Source: CAZOZZ01 sp965247425 (GTDB taxonomy: Bacteria; Acidobacteriota; Terriglobia; 20CM-2-55-15). Taken from it: DNA of 64,000 nucleotides. The notes beneath the pieces were generated by a model that did not search any database, had not been told where the DNA came from, and was given only the letters and a program-made list of their open reading frames with translations. Numbering within the stretch: the stretch's first letter is position 1; every line of letters starts with the position of its first letter. The position numbers and the translations under genes were made by a program. Below, piece by piece: positions 43,490-51,628 of the stretch. The stretch lies in assembly GCA_965247425.1 (NCBI GenBank), contig OZ252023.1:4774001-4838000 (forward strand), written 5' to 3'.

Positions 43490-43957
43490 TCAGCCACCAG
43501 GCCCGGGCTCGACCTCAGTGATCAGACTAACCAGCCTCAGGAGCATCAACGGCAGCACGATGGCGCCCACGGCGCAAAGCCCTGCGGCGACAAACCCAAC
43601 ACGGGCAAACATGCGTGCTTGGACACCGCTCACTATTCGAACGTCCCGGACAAGTGCCATGCCGGGTGGCGGAAACCGTTCGGCCTTAAAAATGCGGGAA
43701 GAAAGCAGCCAGATCCACACGGCAATGGCCATTGTGAGGATCGCAGTCATTGCGGCAAAGACGCGGATTGTAGAGACCATCTGGGAAACTGCTTCGACCG
43801 GGTCGTCGTCGACATTTTCCTCGACTCCCGTGAAGGCGCTTTCGAAAGCCCACATGACGACGACACCGACTGCGGCAACAATCAACACCAGGAACAGGGC
43901 TTTTTTTTGTGCAGCAGGATCCGCCCGCTGAATTTCGTCTTCGTTGGCTTCTTTCAT
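43490..43957 (-). CDS. Four-helix membrane protein of unknown function
   Basis: This 155-residue protein has a short acidic N-terminus and four predicted membrane helices: ALFLVLIVAAVGVVVMWAF, VFAAMTAILTMAIAVWIW, and two in FVAAGLCAVGAIVLPLMLLR (the last with LVSLITEV). A hydrophilic loop (SRIFKAERFPPPG) sits in the middle. I recognise no family. It overlaps the start of the split methyltransferase by 8 nt, so the two formed an operon before the IS21 insertion. Confidence 0.65.
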   Translation of the reverse strand: MKEANEDEIQRADPAAQKKALFLVLIVAAVGVVVMWAFESAFTGVEENVDDDPVEAVSQMVSTIRVFAAMTAILTMAIAVWIWLLSSRIFKAERFPPPGMALVRDVRIVSGVQARMFARVGFVAAGLCAVGAIVLPLMLLRLVSLITEVEPGPGG

Positions 43958-44024
43958 TACCTGCGCCTCATTCCCCGCGATACTCGGAAATGGAGATGGG
44001 GTTGATCTGGATGCTCATGCCAGC

Positions 44025-44609
44025 TCAAGTCTCCGACGAATCCGCCCATTTCTTGACTTCCGGGGGATCGTATCTCTCGAATCTGTCGAGAAGAGCCACA
44101 GCACTTTCTTCGACGATCACGAGGTCCCGGTTCTCCTGCTTGACGAACTCCGCCTCGACAGTCTGATCGAGAAACTCGAGAAGAGTGTCGTAGTAGCCGG
44201 CCACGTTCAGAAGACCACAGGGTTTACTGTGAATCCCGAGCTGGGCCCAGGTCAATATTTCCAGAAACTCCTCAAGGGTACCAAACCCGCCGGGCAGGAC
44301 GACGAAGCCGTCGGATAATTCCTCCATCTGCGCTTTCCGGTCGTGCATGGAGGCAACCACGCGCAACTCGGTCAGACGATGGTGAGCGACGTCCCGGTCC
44401 ACCAGCGCATGTGGTATGACCCCGACGACGTTCCCTCCCAGTTCAAGGACCGCATCGGCAACAACCCCCATCAAGCCGATGTCGCCTCCCCCGTAGACCA
44501 GTCCCAGATGTCTCGGAACCAGGGCCTTTCCCAGATCACGCGCCGCGCTCGCGTATTCTGGACGACCGCCGGGACTCGATCCGGCAAAGACGCAAATCCT
44601 CTTCATCAC
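44025..44609 (-). CDS. LOG-family (TIGR00730) nucleoside 5'-monophosphate phosphoribohydrolase
   Basis: This 194-residue Rossmann-fold enzyme cleaves nucleoside monophosphates to base and ribose-5-phosphate, classically cytokinin precursors in plants and housekeeping nucleotides in bacteria. Both signature motifs are present: GGGDIGLMG near 43 and PGGFGTLEEFLE near 108, and the start RICVFAGSSPGGRPEYASAA is standard. It lies 51 nt downstream of crcB on the same strand. Confidence 0.92.
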   Translation of the reverse strand: MMKRICVFAGSSPGGRPEYASAARDLGKALVPRHLGLVYGGGDIGLMGVVADAVLELGGNVVGVIPHALVDRDVAHHRLTELRVVASMHDRKAQMEELSDGFVVLPGGFGTLEEFLEILTWAQLGIHSKPCGLLNVAGYYDTLLEFLDQTVEAEFVKQENRDLVIVEESAVALLDRFERYDPPEVKKWADSSET

Positions 44610-44660
44610 GTTCGCCTACTCCTCTTTCGGACCATTCCCACTACGGTTCTTCGGGGAGAA

Positions 44661-45056
44661 TCATGACGCCCTCGCGAAAGCATATCCGAGCCAGACCGCC
44701 AGCAGACCGATCGCGACATGCAGACCCACGTTTGCGGCGGCCCTGAGATGTTCGGCATCCCGGAGCAGTTCGATAGTCTCGTAGCCGAAAGTTGAAAATG
44801 TGGTGAAGCCGCCCAGCACTCCAAGAAACAGGAACAGGCGGAGCTCCGGACTAATCACCTGCCGCGACTCGGCCGCCAGACCACCCAGGATCCCGATGAC
44901 AAGACACCCGCTGACATTGACCGCCAGTGTACCGTACGGGAAAGTAGCAAACGGAAGCAACCGATGGACGAAGCCGCTGACACCGAACCGGAACAGCGAT
45001 CCGATGAAGCCACCAATGCCAACGTAGAACGACTGCCACAACCACTGGGTGTTCAC
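44661..45056 (-). CDS. crcB: Fluoride channel CrcB/Fluc
   Basis: This 131-residue four-helix channel is formed as a dual-topology dimer and exports fluoride. It has the start VGIGGFIGSLFRFGVS, the pore motif GTLAVNVSGCLVIGILGGL and TTFSTFGYETIEL in helix 3, all family-typical. It begins at a GTG (45056). I looked for a fluoride riboswitch upstream and saw none; the region has a family B repeat instead. The neighbour LOG gene is probably co-transcribed. Confidence 0.92.
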   Translation of the reverse strand: MNTQWLWQSFYVGIGGFIGSLFRFGVSGFVHRLLPFATFPYGTLAVNVSGCLVIGILGGLAAESRQVISPELRLFLFLGVLGGFTTFSTFGYETIELLRDAEHLRAAANVGLHVAIGLLAVWLGYAFARAS

Positions 45057-45110
45057 AATGGTCTCACCTCACGCCGCCACATTCTGGAAGTCAAGCGCGC
45101 TGCCCGCTCA

Positions 45111-45274
45111 AGGAGCCTGCGCGGCAGAAGGGATCGTAGCGAGAAAGTGGAGAATCGAGGCCAGATTTTCTCGATTTTGAGGCGAATAGTGGTTCTATTT
45201 AACGAAAAATCGGGGAAATCTGGACCGATTATACCGCTTTCGCAGTAGATCTCTTCTGCCGCGCAGGCTCCTAG
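45111..45274. repeat. MITE-like element, family B (TIR AGGAGCCTGCGCGGCAGAAG)
   Basis: The perfect 20-bp terminal inverted repeats lie at 45111-45130 and 45253-45272, and the right end is completed by CTAG at 45271-45274. The core is AT-rich and non-coding. The TAG in the terminal CTAG is the stop codon of the DoxX gene. The left half matches the element at 7990-8116 in reverse, and the right end matches the 16-bp remnant at 40161. Confidence 0.85.
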
Positions 45275-45726
45275 TCAACCGACGATGCCACAGGTGTGGG
45301 ACGCATCAGGTTCTTCAGGACGTCATAGTCCCAGCAGAGAAGGTAGATGCTGGCCAGCAGCATGGGACCGGTGATGAAGGGGGTTCCCGTGAAGTTGAGC
45401 GAGACGGTGATGAGGAATATGTTCAGGATAATCGGAAAGTACAAGACCGCTCCGAGCGTAGCGGTTCGGGGAATCAGAATCAAAATCGCAGCGGCAAGTT
45501 GGGCGAAGCCGATGAACTGCCAATAGATGCCAGTTTGATAGATTGCCTCGAAGAAAAATCCGATCGGGTTGTCCAGATCGAGCAGCGTAAAACGGTTACC
45601 TAGAAGTTTGGTCAGGCCTGAAGGCATGAAACCGATCGCGAGCAAAACGCGGGTCATGACTGTAAACCAGCCCAGCCAGTAGTTGTCTCGGGCCCGTCGG
45701 TGGAGTTGGTCCAGATGAGCGGCCAT
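45271..45726 (-). CDS. DoxX-family membrane protein
   Basis: This 151-residue protein has four membrane helices: VMTRVLLAIGFMPSGLTKLL, FIGFAQLAAAILILIP, TLGAVLYFPIILNIFLITVS and FITGPMLLASIYLLC. DoxX proteins are small quinone-interacting or redox-linked membrane subunits. There is no adjacent SodA or partner enzyme, so its role is open. The N-terminus HLDQLHRRARDNYWLGW is typical. The TAG stop is the end of the family B element; 40 nt separate its start from the gene upstream. Confidence 0.83.
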   Translation of the reverse strand: MAAHLDQLHRRARDNYWLGWFTVMTRVLLAIGFMPSGLTKLLGNRFTLLDLDNPIGFFFEAIYQTGIYWQFIGFAQLAAAILILIPRTATLGAVLYFPIILNIFLITVSLNFTGTPFITGPMLLASIYLLCWDYDVLKNLMRPTPVASSVD

Positions 45727-45766
45727 TGTTAATGAAACGGACTGAAGGGTGAGTTATTAACGGTAC

Positions 45767-46390
45767 TCAGTCTCGGTCCAGATCATAGGCGATTTCGAGC
45801 CATCTGTGGACTTCGCTGTCGATGTCGTCAAGGGACGTGATGGGGATTCGGTGCGTGATACGGTCGCCCTTTTCGATCCCCCCGGTGGGGACCAGCCGTT
45901 TCGCCGGCTTCCTCTTGGACTTCTTCAAAGCCAATCCCAGGTCGATTCGGGTGCGGGTCGACGGCTTGATCTCGGCGAACACGTGCTGTCGATAGAGAGG
46001 GACGATCGTCTTGCACGGGCAGACTTTCACATCACTGCCGAGCGACCGGCCCAGTTCGATGAGCGCATCGTGGATCGGGCGCAGGGTGGCTTTCGGACCG
46101 GAGTACATCGCTTCGACGTATTCGACCGCCGTCTTCAGGTAGACACCGGCATCGTTGCCTTCTGCGCCCTTCCCAACCGAGCGCCCCGCGAGAATGTTCG
46201 CGGTCGTCCCGCCCAGGCCATGCTTGTTCTTGAGCCAGTCGCGCCGCGCTTTTTCGCCTTCGGGTCCGGACTTTCGCAGTAATCGAACCCATTGTTCAAC
46301 GGACTTACCAGTCTTTTTGGGCAAGTTCTCGATTATGACCTGTTGGTAGGCCACGGAAGGATGGACGCTGTAGGTTGACTTCTTAGCCAT
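45767..46390 (-). CDS. DUF4287/DUF5655-domain protein
   Basis: This 207-residue soluble protein has two parts. The first is DUF4287 (about 10-70): VIIENLPKKTGKSVEQWVRL, then EGEKARRDWLKNKHGLGGTTA. The second is DUF5655 (about 90-200): AMYSGPKATLRPIHDALIEL, KVCPCKTIVPLYRQHVFAEI, and TRTRIDLGLAL. DUF5655 is thought to be a DNA/RNA-linked nuclease-like fold, but no function is established. It is alone in its transcript. Confidence 0.85.
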   Translation of the reverse strand: MAKKSTYSVHPSVAYQQVIIENLPKKTGKSVEQWVRLLRKSGPEGEKARRDWLKNKHGLGGTTANILAGRSVGKGAEGNDAGVYLKTAVEYVEAMYSGPKATLRPIHDALIELGRSLGSDVKVCPCKTIVPLYRQHVFAEIKPSTRTRIDLGLALKKSKRKPAKRLVPTGGIEKGDRITHRIPITSLDDIDSEVHRWLEIAYDLDRD

Positions 46391-46440
46391 CGTCGATTTA
46401 GCAGGCGTTAGCCCATATGAATCGGTAGGCGATCAACGCT

Positions 46441-46605
46441 TTACGGAACCTCGACCGTACGGATACTGGTCCCATCGGCGACAGTCACCGCTCCGGTTGC
46501 AATCACGATCTTCCGGATCGCGTGGTTGCCATAGTCGGTCACATACAGACTCTCCCCATCTCCCCACACTATGGAACAGTCTTGTCGGCCCGACGACTTC
46601 AACAC
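46441..46605 (-). pseudogene. Remnant of an NHL-repeat protein gene
   Basis: A 54-codon piece reads IVWGDGESLYVTDYGNHAIR, then KIVIATGAVTVADGTS, a clear single NHL blade, and stops with TAA at 46443-46441. There is no real start codon; the piece begins right at the stop of the serine hydrolase gene. It looks like the last fragment of a larger beta-propeller gene. Confidence 0.6.
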
Positions 46606-47717
46606 TACTCATTCACGATCCCGAGCACAGTTTGCGCTATCCGGCCCTCGAGAACCTGTGGACGAGCGGATCCCGTGTTCGTCAACACTACGATTGTCAG
46701 GTCATCGTCCGGATAGTAGGACAGATGCGTCCTGAAGCCATTGATGCCACCTCCATGTGAAATCTTGCGATGCCCGCCCATCTCCCCAACAGCAAGGCCA
46801 TAACCGTACGCCAGCCTCTCGCCGTCGTTGAGGCTACCTGGCGTAATCATCCTCTCGTAACTGCTCTCGCCCACGACCCTGTTGTTGAGGAGGGCAGACT
46901 GCCACGTGAACAGATCCATCACGCTGGATCCAAGCGCGCCGGCCGAAAACGGAAGGCGCATGCTTATGGGGTCGTCGTTGACCACCCTTCCATCACGGTA
47001 TTCATAGCCCTCGGCACGGTTTGGAACGATCGGTGAATTATCAAGATAGTGAGAATCGAGCATTCCAAGCGGTTCCCAGATGTGACCCGCCAGGAAGTCT
47101 TCATACGATTCGCCCGAAGCTTTCTCGATGATCGTTCCAAGCAAAAAATAGGCGGAGTTGTTGTACTTGTACTCATCCCCCGGAGCAAATTCGAAAGGCA
47201 CTCCTGAAAATATGTCGGTCAGTTCCTCCTGGGACAGGTCCTGGCGCATCACTTCCCTGTATTCCGGCATCGCGGTGAAAGCCTTGATGCCCGACGTGTG
47301 GTTGAGTAGGCGATCGATCGTCACCTTGTGACCGTGAGTCGGATAATCGGGCAGAAACTTCGTCAGGTCGTCTTCCAGGCTCAGCCTTCCTGTCTCGACG
47401 AGCTTCATTATCGACGCCGCTGTGAATTGTTTCGTTATCGAGCCTATCCTGTAGACGGTGTGCTCGGTCGCTTTGACCTCATTCTCGAGATCGGCGTAAC
47501 CGTAGCCTTTGGCAACGATGACCTCTCCGCCCTTCTTGACTCCGATCGAAGTTCCCACAAGATGGTCGCTTTCCATCGTCTCTCTGACGATCGAGTCGAT
47601 CTCCGCAAGCAGATCCGACCGACTACCATTTTGTGCGGAAACATCGGGCCAGGAGGCCAGGACAAGGACAACCAGCGAGATGATCCCGGCAACGCCCAAT
47701 AGGTGCTTTCGATTCAT
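46605..47717 (-). CDS. Secreted class C beta-lactamase-like serine hydrolase
   Basis: This 370-residue protein has a signal peptide (GVAGIISLVVLVLASWPDVSA). The catalytic motifs are Ser-x-x-Lys in IGSITKQFTAAS (about 95), Tyr-x-Asn in YKYNNSAYFLLG (about 190) and the third motif HGGG in ISHGGGINGF (about 325). The family includes esterases, D-aminopeptidases and beta-lactamases; the HGGG instead of KTG points to an esterase or peptidase. A G-rich ribosome binding site precedes the ATG. The substrate is unknown. Confidence 0.9.
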   Translation of the reverse strand: MNRKHLLGVAGIISLVVLVLASWPDVSAQNGSRSDLLAEIDSIVRETMESDHLVGTSIGVKKGGEVIVAKGYGYADLENEVKATEHTVYRIGSITKQFTAASIMKLVETGRLSLEDDLTKFLPDYPTHGHKVTIDRLLNHTSGIKAFTAMPEYREVMRQDLSQEELTDIFSGVPFEFAPGDEYKYNNSAYFLLGTIIEKASGESYEDFLAGHIWEPLGMLDSHYLDNSPIVPNRAEGYEYRDGRVVNDDPISMRLPFSAGALGSSVMDLFTWQSALLNNRVVGESSYERMITPGSLNDGERLAYGYGLAVGEMGGHRKISHGGGINGFRTHLSYYPDDDLTIVVLTNTGSARPQVLEGRIAQTVLGIVNE

Positions 47718-47804
47718 TGGAGACCCCCCCTTTTTTAGGAAATGGGTTGGATCGGGTGTCCTATCTTCCCGATTTGAGAACAGGGTGTCAACGTGCGACT
47801 TCCT

Positions 47805-48170
47805 TCATTCCGGGTCGCGGTGGACGGTGTCCGGAGAGAAGGCGGGCAGACAGACCGCCACGTACTCGGCCCCGCCCGGCTGCGGGCTGGAGTAACGGAC
47901 CCACTCCCCTGGATGTGTCACGACTGCCTGGCCTGCCGCGACGTCCAGGACACCTCCCTCGTGCTCGACGCGCAAAGTCCCCTTCAATACCAGGGTGATC
48001 TCTTCGAATTCCGGCCGTTGTCCAGGTTCCCGCCAGCCTTCCGGGGATACCATTCGAGCCACGCTGACACCTTCGTGATGCGAGTTGACCCGGCCGGCAT
48101 ACTCTTCGATGCGTTTGGGTTTGTTTCCTGCAGCTTCAATGACGGTGGGTTCGGTGACGAGTTTGGGCAT
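47805..48170 (-). CDS. Cupin-domain protein
   Basis: This 121-residue single-domain beta-barrel has cupin motif 1 as SPEGWREPGQRPEFEEITLVLKG and motif 2 as GQAVVTHPGEWVRY. The first motif has Glu and Gln instead of the common His-His metal pair, so metal binding is uncertain. The ATG lies directly at the end of the repeat element 48171-48333, and the AGGA of its ribosome binding site is inside that element. No partner gene suggests a substrate. Confidence 0.8.
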   Translation of the reverse strand: MPKLVTEPTVIEAAGNKPKRIEEYAGRVNSHHEGVSVARMVSPEGWREPGQRPEFEEITLVLKGTLRVEHEGGVLDVAAGQAVVTHPGEWVRYSSPQPGGAEYVAVCLPAFSPDTVHRDPE

Positions 48171-48333
48171 TTAGTGTCCTGTCTCCGAAATACGATCACT
48201 ATCTCCGATGGATGTTGCCAGACGCAACGTGGAGTTTGAATCGATGTATGAACTTGAGTGCGCGCTCGGTCGCCTCGGCACTGGCAACCAGCAACCTCCA
48301 TCGGCCCTGTGGGTTCGGGCGGAACGGCACTAG
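48171..48333. repeat. MITE-like element related to families B and C
   Basis: The 163-bp non-coding element runs from TTAGTGTCCTG at 48171 to GGCACTAG at 48333. Its right part (CAACCTCCATCGGCCC...GGGTTCGGGCGGAACGGC) is the inverted match of 13545-13590 in family C; its left end matches the left end of the element at 7990. The terminal CTAG holds the stop of the AIM24 gene, and the other end abuts the cupin start. Confidence 0.68.
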
Positions 48334-49130
48334 AATCCGTCTCCATCAAGGACACGTCCGATCCCGCCAAGCAGAGAACCTTCACCCTTCGACCGCCCGC
48401 CGAGGCCCGGCACCGCCGAAACGATCCGGTTGGCCAGTCGGCTCAACGGCAACGATTGCAACCAGACCCGCCCGGGTCCGCGTAGCGTCGCGAAAAAGAG
48501 ACCTTCTCCGCCGAACAGGGCCGACTTGATCTTGCCGACAAACTGAATGTCGTAATCGACGGTTCCCTGGAACCCGACAATGCAGCCGGTATCGACCCGC
48601 AACGTTTCACCCGCCGCGAGCTTACGTTCATACAATGTCCCTCCGGCATGGATGAAGGCCCAACCGTCGCCTTCCAGACGCTGCATGATGAATCCTTCAC
48701 CGCCGAACAGACCAGCGCCGAGCCGGCGCTGGAACGCGATCCCGATCGACACGCCTTTCGCGGCGGCGAGAAACGAGTCTTTTTGTGCGATGAATTCGCC
48801 GCCGATCTCCGACAGGTGGATCGGAACGATCTTACCCGGGTAAGGCGCACCAAAGGCCACGCGTCTCTTCCCCTGCCCCTGGTTGATAAAGACCGTCATG
48901 AACAGGGACTCTCCTGTGAGCAACCGCTTACCGGCGCCCATCAGAGAGTCCAGCACACCGCTCTTCTCCTGTGATCCGTCGCCGAAGATCGTCTCCATCT
49001 CGATCTGGTCGTCCATGTACATCATTCCACCCGCTTCGGCGACAGTGGCCTCGCCCGGGTCCAGTTCGACCTCGACAAACTGCATGTCATCGCCATAGAT
49101 CTTGAAATCGATTTCGTGCATTCCTGCCAT
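48330..49130 (-). CDS. AIM24/TIGR00266-family protein
   Basis: This 266-residue protein begins MAGMHEIDFKIYGDDMQFVE and carries the AIM24 beta-sandwich over its whole length, with GGMMYMDDQIEMETIFGDGS, GVSIGIAFQRRLGAGLFGGE and FVGKIKSALFGGEGLFFATL. Family members are of unknown biochemical role and often sit with membrane or stress genes. The end is a Gly-rich tail (KGEGSLLGGIGRVLDG). A GGAGGGTGAG ribosome binding site precedes the ATG. Its TAG stop is the terminal CTAG of the adjacent repeat. Confidence 0.87.
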   Translation of the reverse strand: MAGMHEIDFKIYGDDMQFVEVELDPGEATVAEAGGMMYMDDQIEMETIFGDGSQEKSGVLDSLMGAGKRLLTGESLFMTVFINQGQGKRRVAFGAPYPGKIVPIHLSEIGGEFIAQKDSFLAAAKGVSIGIAFQRRLGAGLFGGEGFIMQRLEGDGWAFIHAGGTLYERKLAAGETLRVDTGCIVGFQGTVDYDIQFVGKIKSALFGGEGLFFATLRGPGRVWLQSLPLSRLANRIVSAVPGLGGRSKGEGSLLGGIGRVLDGDGF

Positions 49131-49322
49131 AGCTCACCCTCCCGCTGTTTTCGATCGACGATTGTATCGGTGATTTGCTTCTATTAGAACGTCGATCACA
49201 CTCAAAAGGTTCCCCAGGTCGGAGGCTCCGTCGGTCTAAAAGGGTAGCTCGATTGCCCTGATTCGTGGTAGAAATCGAACCTCGCGAGCAAACAAATTGC
49301 GACTAAGGTAAGGAGACTGATC

Positions 49323-50486
49323 ATGGCGAAGGAGATTACGCGGCGAGAGGCTTTGAAGGGAGGCCTGGCGGCCGGGGGACTGATGGCGATGGGTGTGCCG
49401 GGGTGGACGATTCCGGCTCTGACCCAGGGTGAGACGCTCGTCGAGTTCACCGATATTCCCGAGAATTTCAATCCTGATCCGAACGCTGCGGTTCGCTTTC
49501 TCGACATCCGGAAGATCGACGGCCCGTTCACGCCGAAAGATCAGTTCTTTGCCATTCAGCATTACGGTCAACCGGAAATCGATCCGGAGACGTTTCGATT
49601 GAAGATCACCGGCCTCATCGACAACCCCGGGGAGTTCTCCCTGGCCGACCTTCGCGGGAAGGCGGCGGCGGAACTGGCGGCCGGCTACGAATGTTCCGGC
49701 AACAGCCGTCGGAGAGTTCAGGGTCTGTCTTCGAACGGCCTGTGGAGCGGGATCCGATTGAGTGACCTTCTTAAGGAAGTCGGCGTCCGTTCCGAGGGTA
49801 GAGAAGTCGTCTTCTTCGGTGCCGATCACGGTCAAGAGGACGTTCTGTTCCGAGGTCAGACCTATACGGTGGATCAGCATTTTGGTCGCAGCATATCGAT
49901 CGAAGACGCGATGAAGCCGGAACCGTTCCTGGCGTACGGATTGAACGGCGATCCGCTGACGCGTCACCAGGGGTCCCCCCTCCGGCTGGTCATGCCCGGC
50001 TGGTACGGGGTCTCCAACGTCAAGTGGCTGGACCACATCCACATTCAGCAGGATCGGTACCTCGGTAAATTTCAGGCTCGCTGGTACCGCACACTCAGGG
50101 GCGAGATGATCGACGGCGAGATGAAATGGAAGGAAACCGCGATCAGCCGGCTCCAACTGAAGTCGGTCATCGCCCGCATCACACGGACAGGCGGTCAACA
50201 CAAGGTACTCGGGTTTGTGCTGAACGACGGCACGCCGCTCGAGTCGGTCGAGGTCAAGGTGGACGACGGCCCGTGGGAGCGCGCGACTATGGATCCGTCC
50301 AACACCAAGTACTCCTGGAAGCTCTTTACCTACGATTGGACGGGCGCCACTGCGGGAGAACATACGATCGTCTCCCGAGTCACCGACGTCAACGAGAAGG
50401 TTCAGCCGGTCCAGGAAGAACTGGAAACGAAGAGGACGTTCCTCGAGGACAATTCCCAGTACGCACGGACCGTAAGAATCACCTAG
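49323..50486 (+). CDS. Tat-exported sulfite oxidase-like molybdopterin enzyme
   Basis: This 387-residue protein has a Tat signal with twin arginine in ITRREALKGG and a hydrophobic stretch (LAAGGLMAMGVPGW). The molybdopterin domain (about 70-265) has the Mo-ligand Cys in AGYECSGNSRR (about 124), then GLWSGIRLSDLLKEVG and HQGSPLRLVMPGWYGVSNVKWLDH. The C-terminal Mo-co dimerisation domain (about 280-385) has AGEHTIVSRVTD. It could oxidise sulfite or act as an oxygenase/reductase subunit in the periplasm. No cytochrome subunit is adjacent. AAGGAG lies before the ATG. Confidence 0.92.
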   Translation: MAKEITRREALKGGLAAGGLMAMGVPGWTIPALTQGETLVEFTDIPENFNPDPNAAVRFLDIRKIDGPFTPKDQFFAIQHYGQPEIDPETFRLKITGLIDNPGEFSLADLRGKAAAELAAGYECSGNSRRRVQGLSSNGLWSGIRLSDLLKEVGVRSEGREVVFFGADHGQEDVLFRGQTYTVDQHFGRSISIEDAMKPEPFLAYGLNGDPLTRHQGSPLRLVMPGWYGVSNVKWLDHIHIQQDRYLGKFQARWYRTLRGEMIDGEMKWKETAISRLQLKSVIARITRTGGQHKVLGFVLNDGTPLESVEVKVDDGPWERATMDPSNTKYSWKLFTYDWTGATAGEHTIVSRVTDVNEKVQPVQEELETKRTFLEDNSQYARTVRIT

Positions 50487-50494
50487 GCCAATCA

Positions 50495-50579
50495 CTAATT
50501 CGGGGACGGAGGCGTAACTCCGCAACGTATAGATGTAAAAGAGTTTAATATTTAAATTACGCCTCCGTCCCCGAATTAG
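50495..50579. repeat. Perfect 23-bp inverted repeat element, family E
   Basis: CTAATTCGGGGACGGAGGCG... at 50495-50517 and its exact reverse complement at 50557-50579 enclose a 39-nt AT-rich core. It sits between two convergent genes and would form a strong hairpin, usable as a two-way terminator. The GGGGACGGAGGC type resembles the palindromes linked to REP-associated transposases. Confidence 0.8.
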
Positions 50580-50585
50580 CCTCGA

Positions 50586-51533
50586 TTAGCTGGACAGGGT
50601 CTGGATGTGGTGCCGGACTGTTTGGCCCAGGTTGTCGAGGTTGTAGCCGCCTTCGAGTAGGGCGACGACGCGTCCTTCGGCGTGTCGTTCGGACAGGCCC
50701 ATCACCTCTTTCGTCATTTCCACAAAATCCGTGTCCTCCAGCAACAAACCGCCCAGGGGATCGTCTCGCCTGGAGTCGAAGCCTGCGGAAATAATAATCA
50801 GGTCTGGATGAAAGCGGGTCTCGATGTCGGCAAGGGCATCGGAAAAGGCGGCCCGGTGGTCACGGGCGGAAGTTCGGACGCCAAGCGGCACGTTCACCAC
50901 CGTGTTCGCACCGGGGCCTTCTCCCGTTTCGTTTGCCGCACCGGTTCCGGGATAGTACGGATACTGGTGTGTGGAAAAGTAGAAAACGTCCGGGTCCGAG
51001 TAAAAGATCTCCTGGGTTCCGTTCCCGTGGTGCACATCCCAGTCGATGATCAGAATTCGTTCCAGTCCGTGCTTCGCCCGGGCGTAGCGCGCACCGATTG
51101 CGGCGTTGTTGAACAGGCAGAATCCCATCGCCTTGTTCGGCCTGGCGTGGTGGCCTGGAGGACGGGCCGCAACAAAGGCCGTCTTGGTCTCTCCCTCGAC
51201 AACCCGATCGACAGCGATGGTCGCGGCACCCGCCGCCAGCCGGGCGACATCGAAGGATTGTCGGCTGACGATCGTGTCCGCGTCCAGCATCCCGGCGCCC
51301 CTTTCGCTCGCTTCCCGAATCTGGTCGATCAATTCAGCGGAGTGGCAGCGCGTTATGTCTTCATCCGATGCAGGAGCGGGCTTGACGTGCTGCAACCGGG
51401 ACCAGAGAGACCGATCGGCTTCGAGCGCACCATGGATGGCTTCCAGGCGGGCGGGGGTTTCGGGATGGGTTCCCGTTTCATGGTCCAGGAAGTGGGGATC
51501 GTAGATAAACGAAGTCGACATCTCCAAACTCAT
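50586..51533 (-). CDS. Histone-deacetylase-family (AcuC/acetylpolyamine) amidohydrolase
   Basis: This 315-residue zinc hydrolase removes acetyl groups from lysine or polyamines. It has AARPPGHHARPNKAMGFCLF (His-His pair, about 135), the zinc site DWDVHHGNGTQEIFY (about 170), STHQYPYYPGTGA and the second ligand in ISAGFDSRRDDPLGGL (about 250). The final GGYNLDNL motif contains the usual loop Gly but has Asn where many have a catalytic Tyr context. The length is typical of class II bacterial HDACs. It is alone in its transcript. Confidence 0.92.
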   Translation of the reverse strand: MSLEMSTSFIYDPHFLDHETGTHPETPARLEAIHGALEADRSLWSRLQHVKPAPASDEDITRCHSAELIDQIREASERGAGMLDADTIVSRQSFDVARLAAGAATIAVDRVVEGETKTAFVAARPPGHHARPNKAMGFCLFNNAAIGARYARAKHGLERILIIDWDVHHGNGTQEIFYSDPDVFYFSTHQYPYYPGTGAANETGEGPGANTVVNVPLGVRTSARDHRAAFSDALADIETRFHPDLIIISAGFDSRRDDPLGGLLLEDTDFVEMTKEVMGLSERHAEGRVVALLEGGYNLDNLGQTVRHHIQTLSS

Positions 51534-51628
51534 CCGATTATTGCCCCCCGCTCGAACGACGTCAATCCCGCTGGCCCCGAACGTTGACTCCTGTTTCCGC
51601 GTACGAATAAGATGACGGACGAACTGGT

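Larger units (their letters stand above)
40173..43497 (-). pseudogene. Isoprenylcysteine-type methyltransferase gene split by IS21 element
   Basis: The N-terminal piece (43497-43201) starts at a GTG that overlaps the stop of the upstream membrane gene and encodes two or three membrane helices (FSLVLVVLSWLFYLPLFFGV, QILALLVLVGF). It runs into the insertion sequence after SVRLSDFATL. The C-terminal piece (40488-40173) resumes with MARRELGSNWS, then GPFRFVRHPLSLGFFGLVLA and SEFEEYRRKVRF, the SAM-binding ICMT/PEMT signature. Joined, they would give about 203 residues, the family's usual size. The 3' stop TAG lies in a CTAG repeat end. Confidence 0.83.

Noticed and set aside
44940..45110. Fluoride riboswitch upstream of crcB
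   Set aside because: None of the conserved riboswitch segments could be found before the GTG start; the space is occupied by ordinary sequence and a family B repeat.
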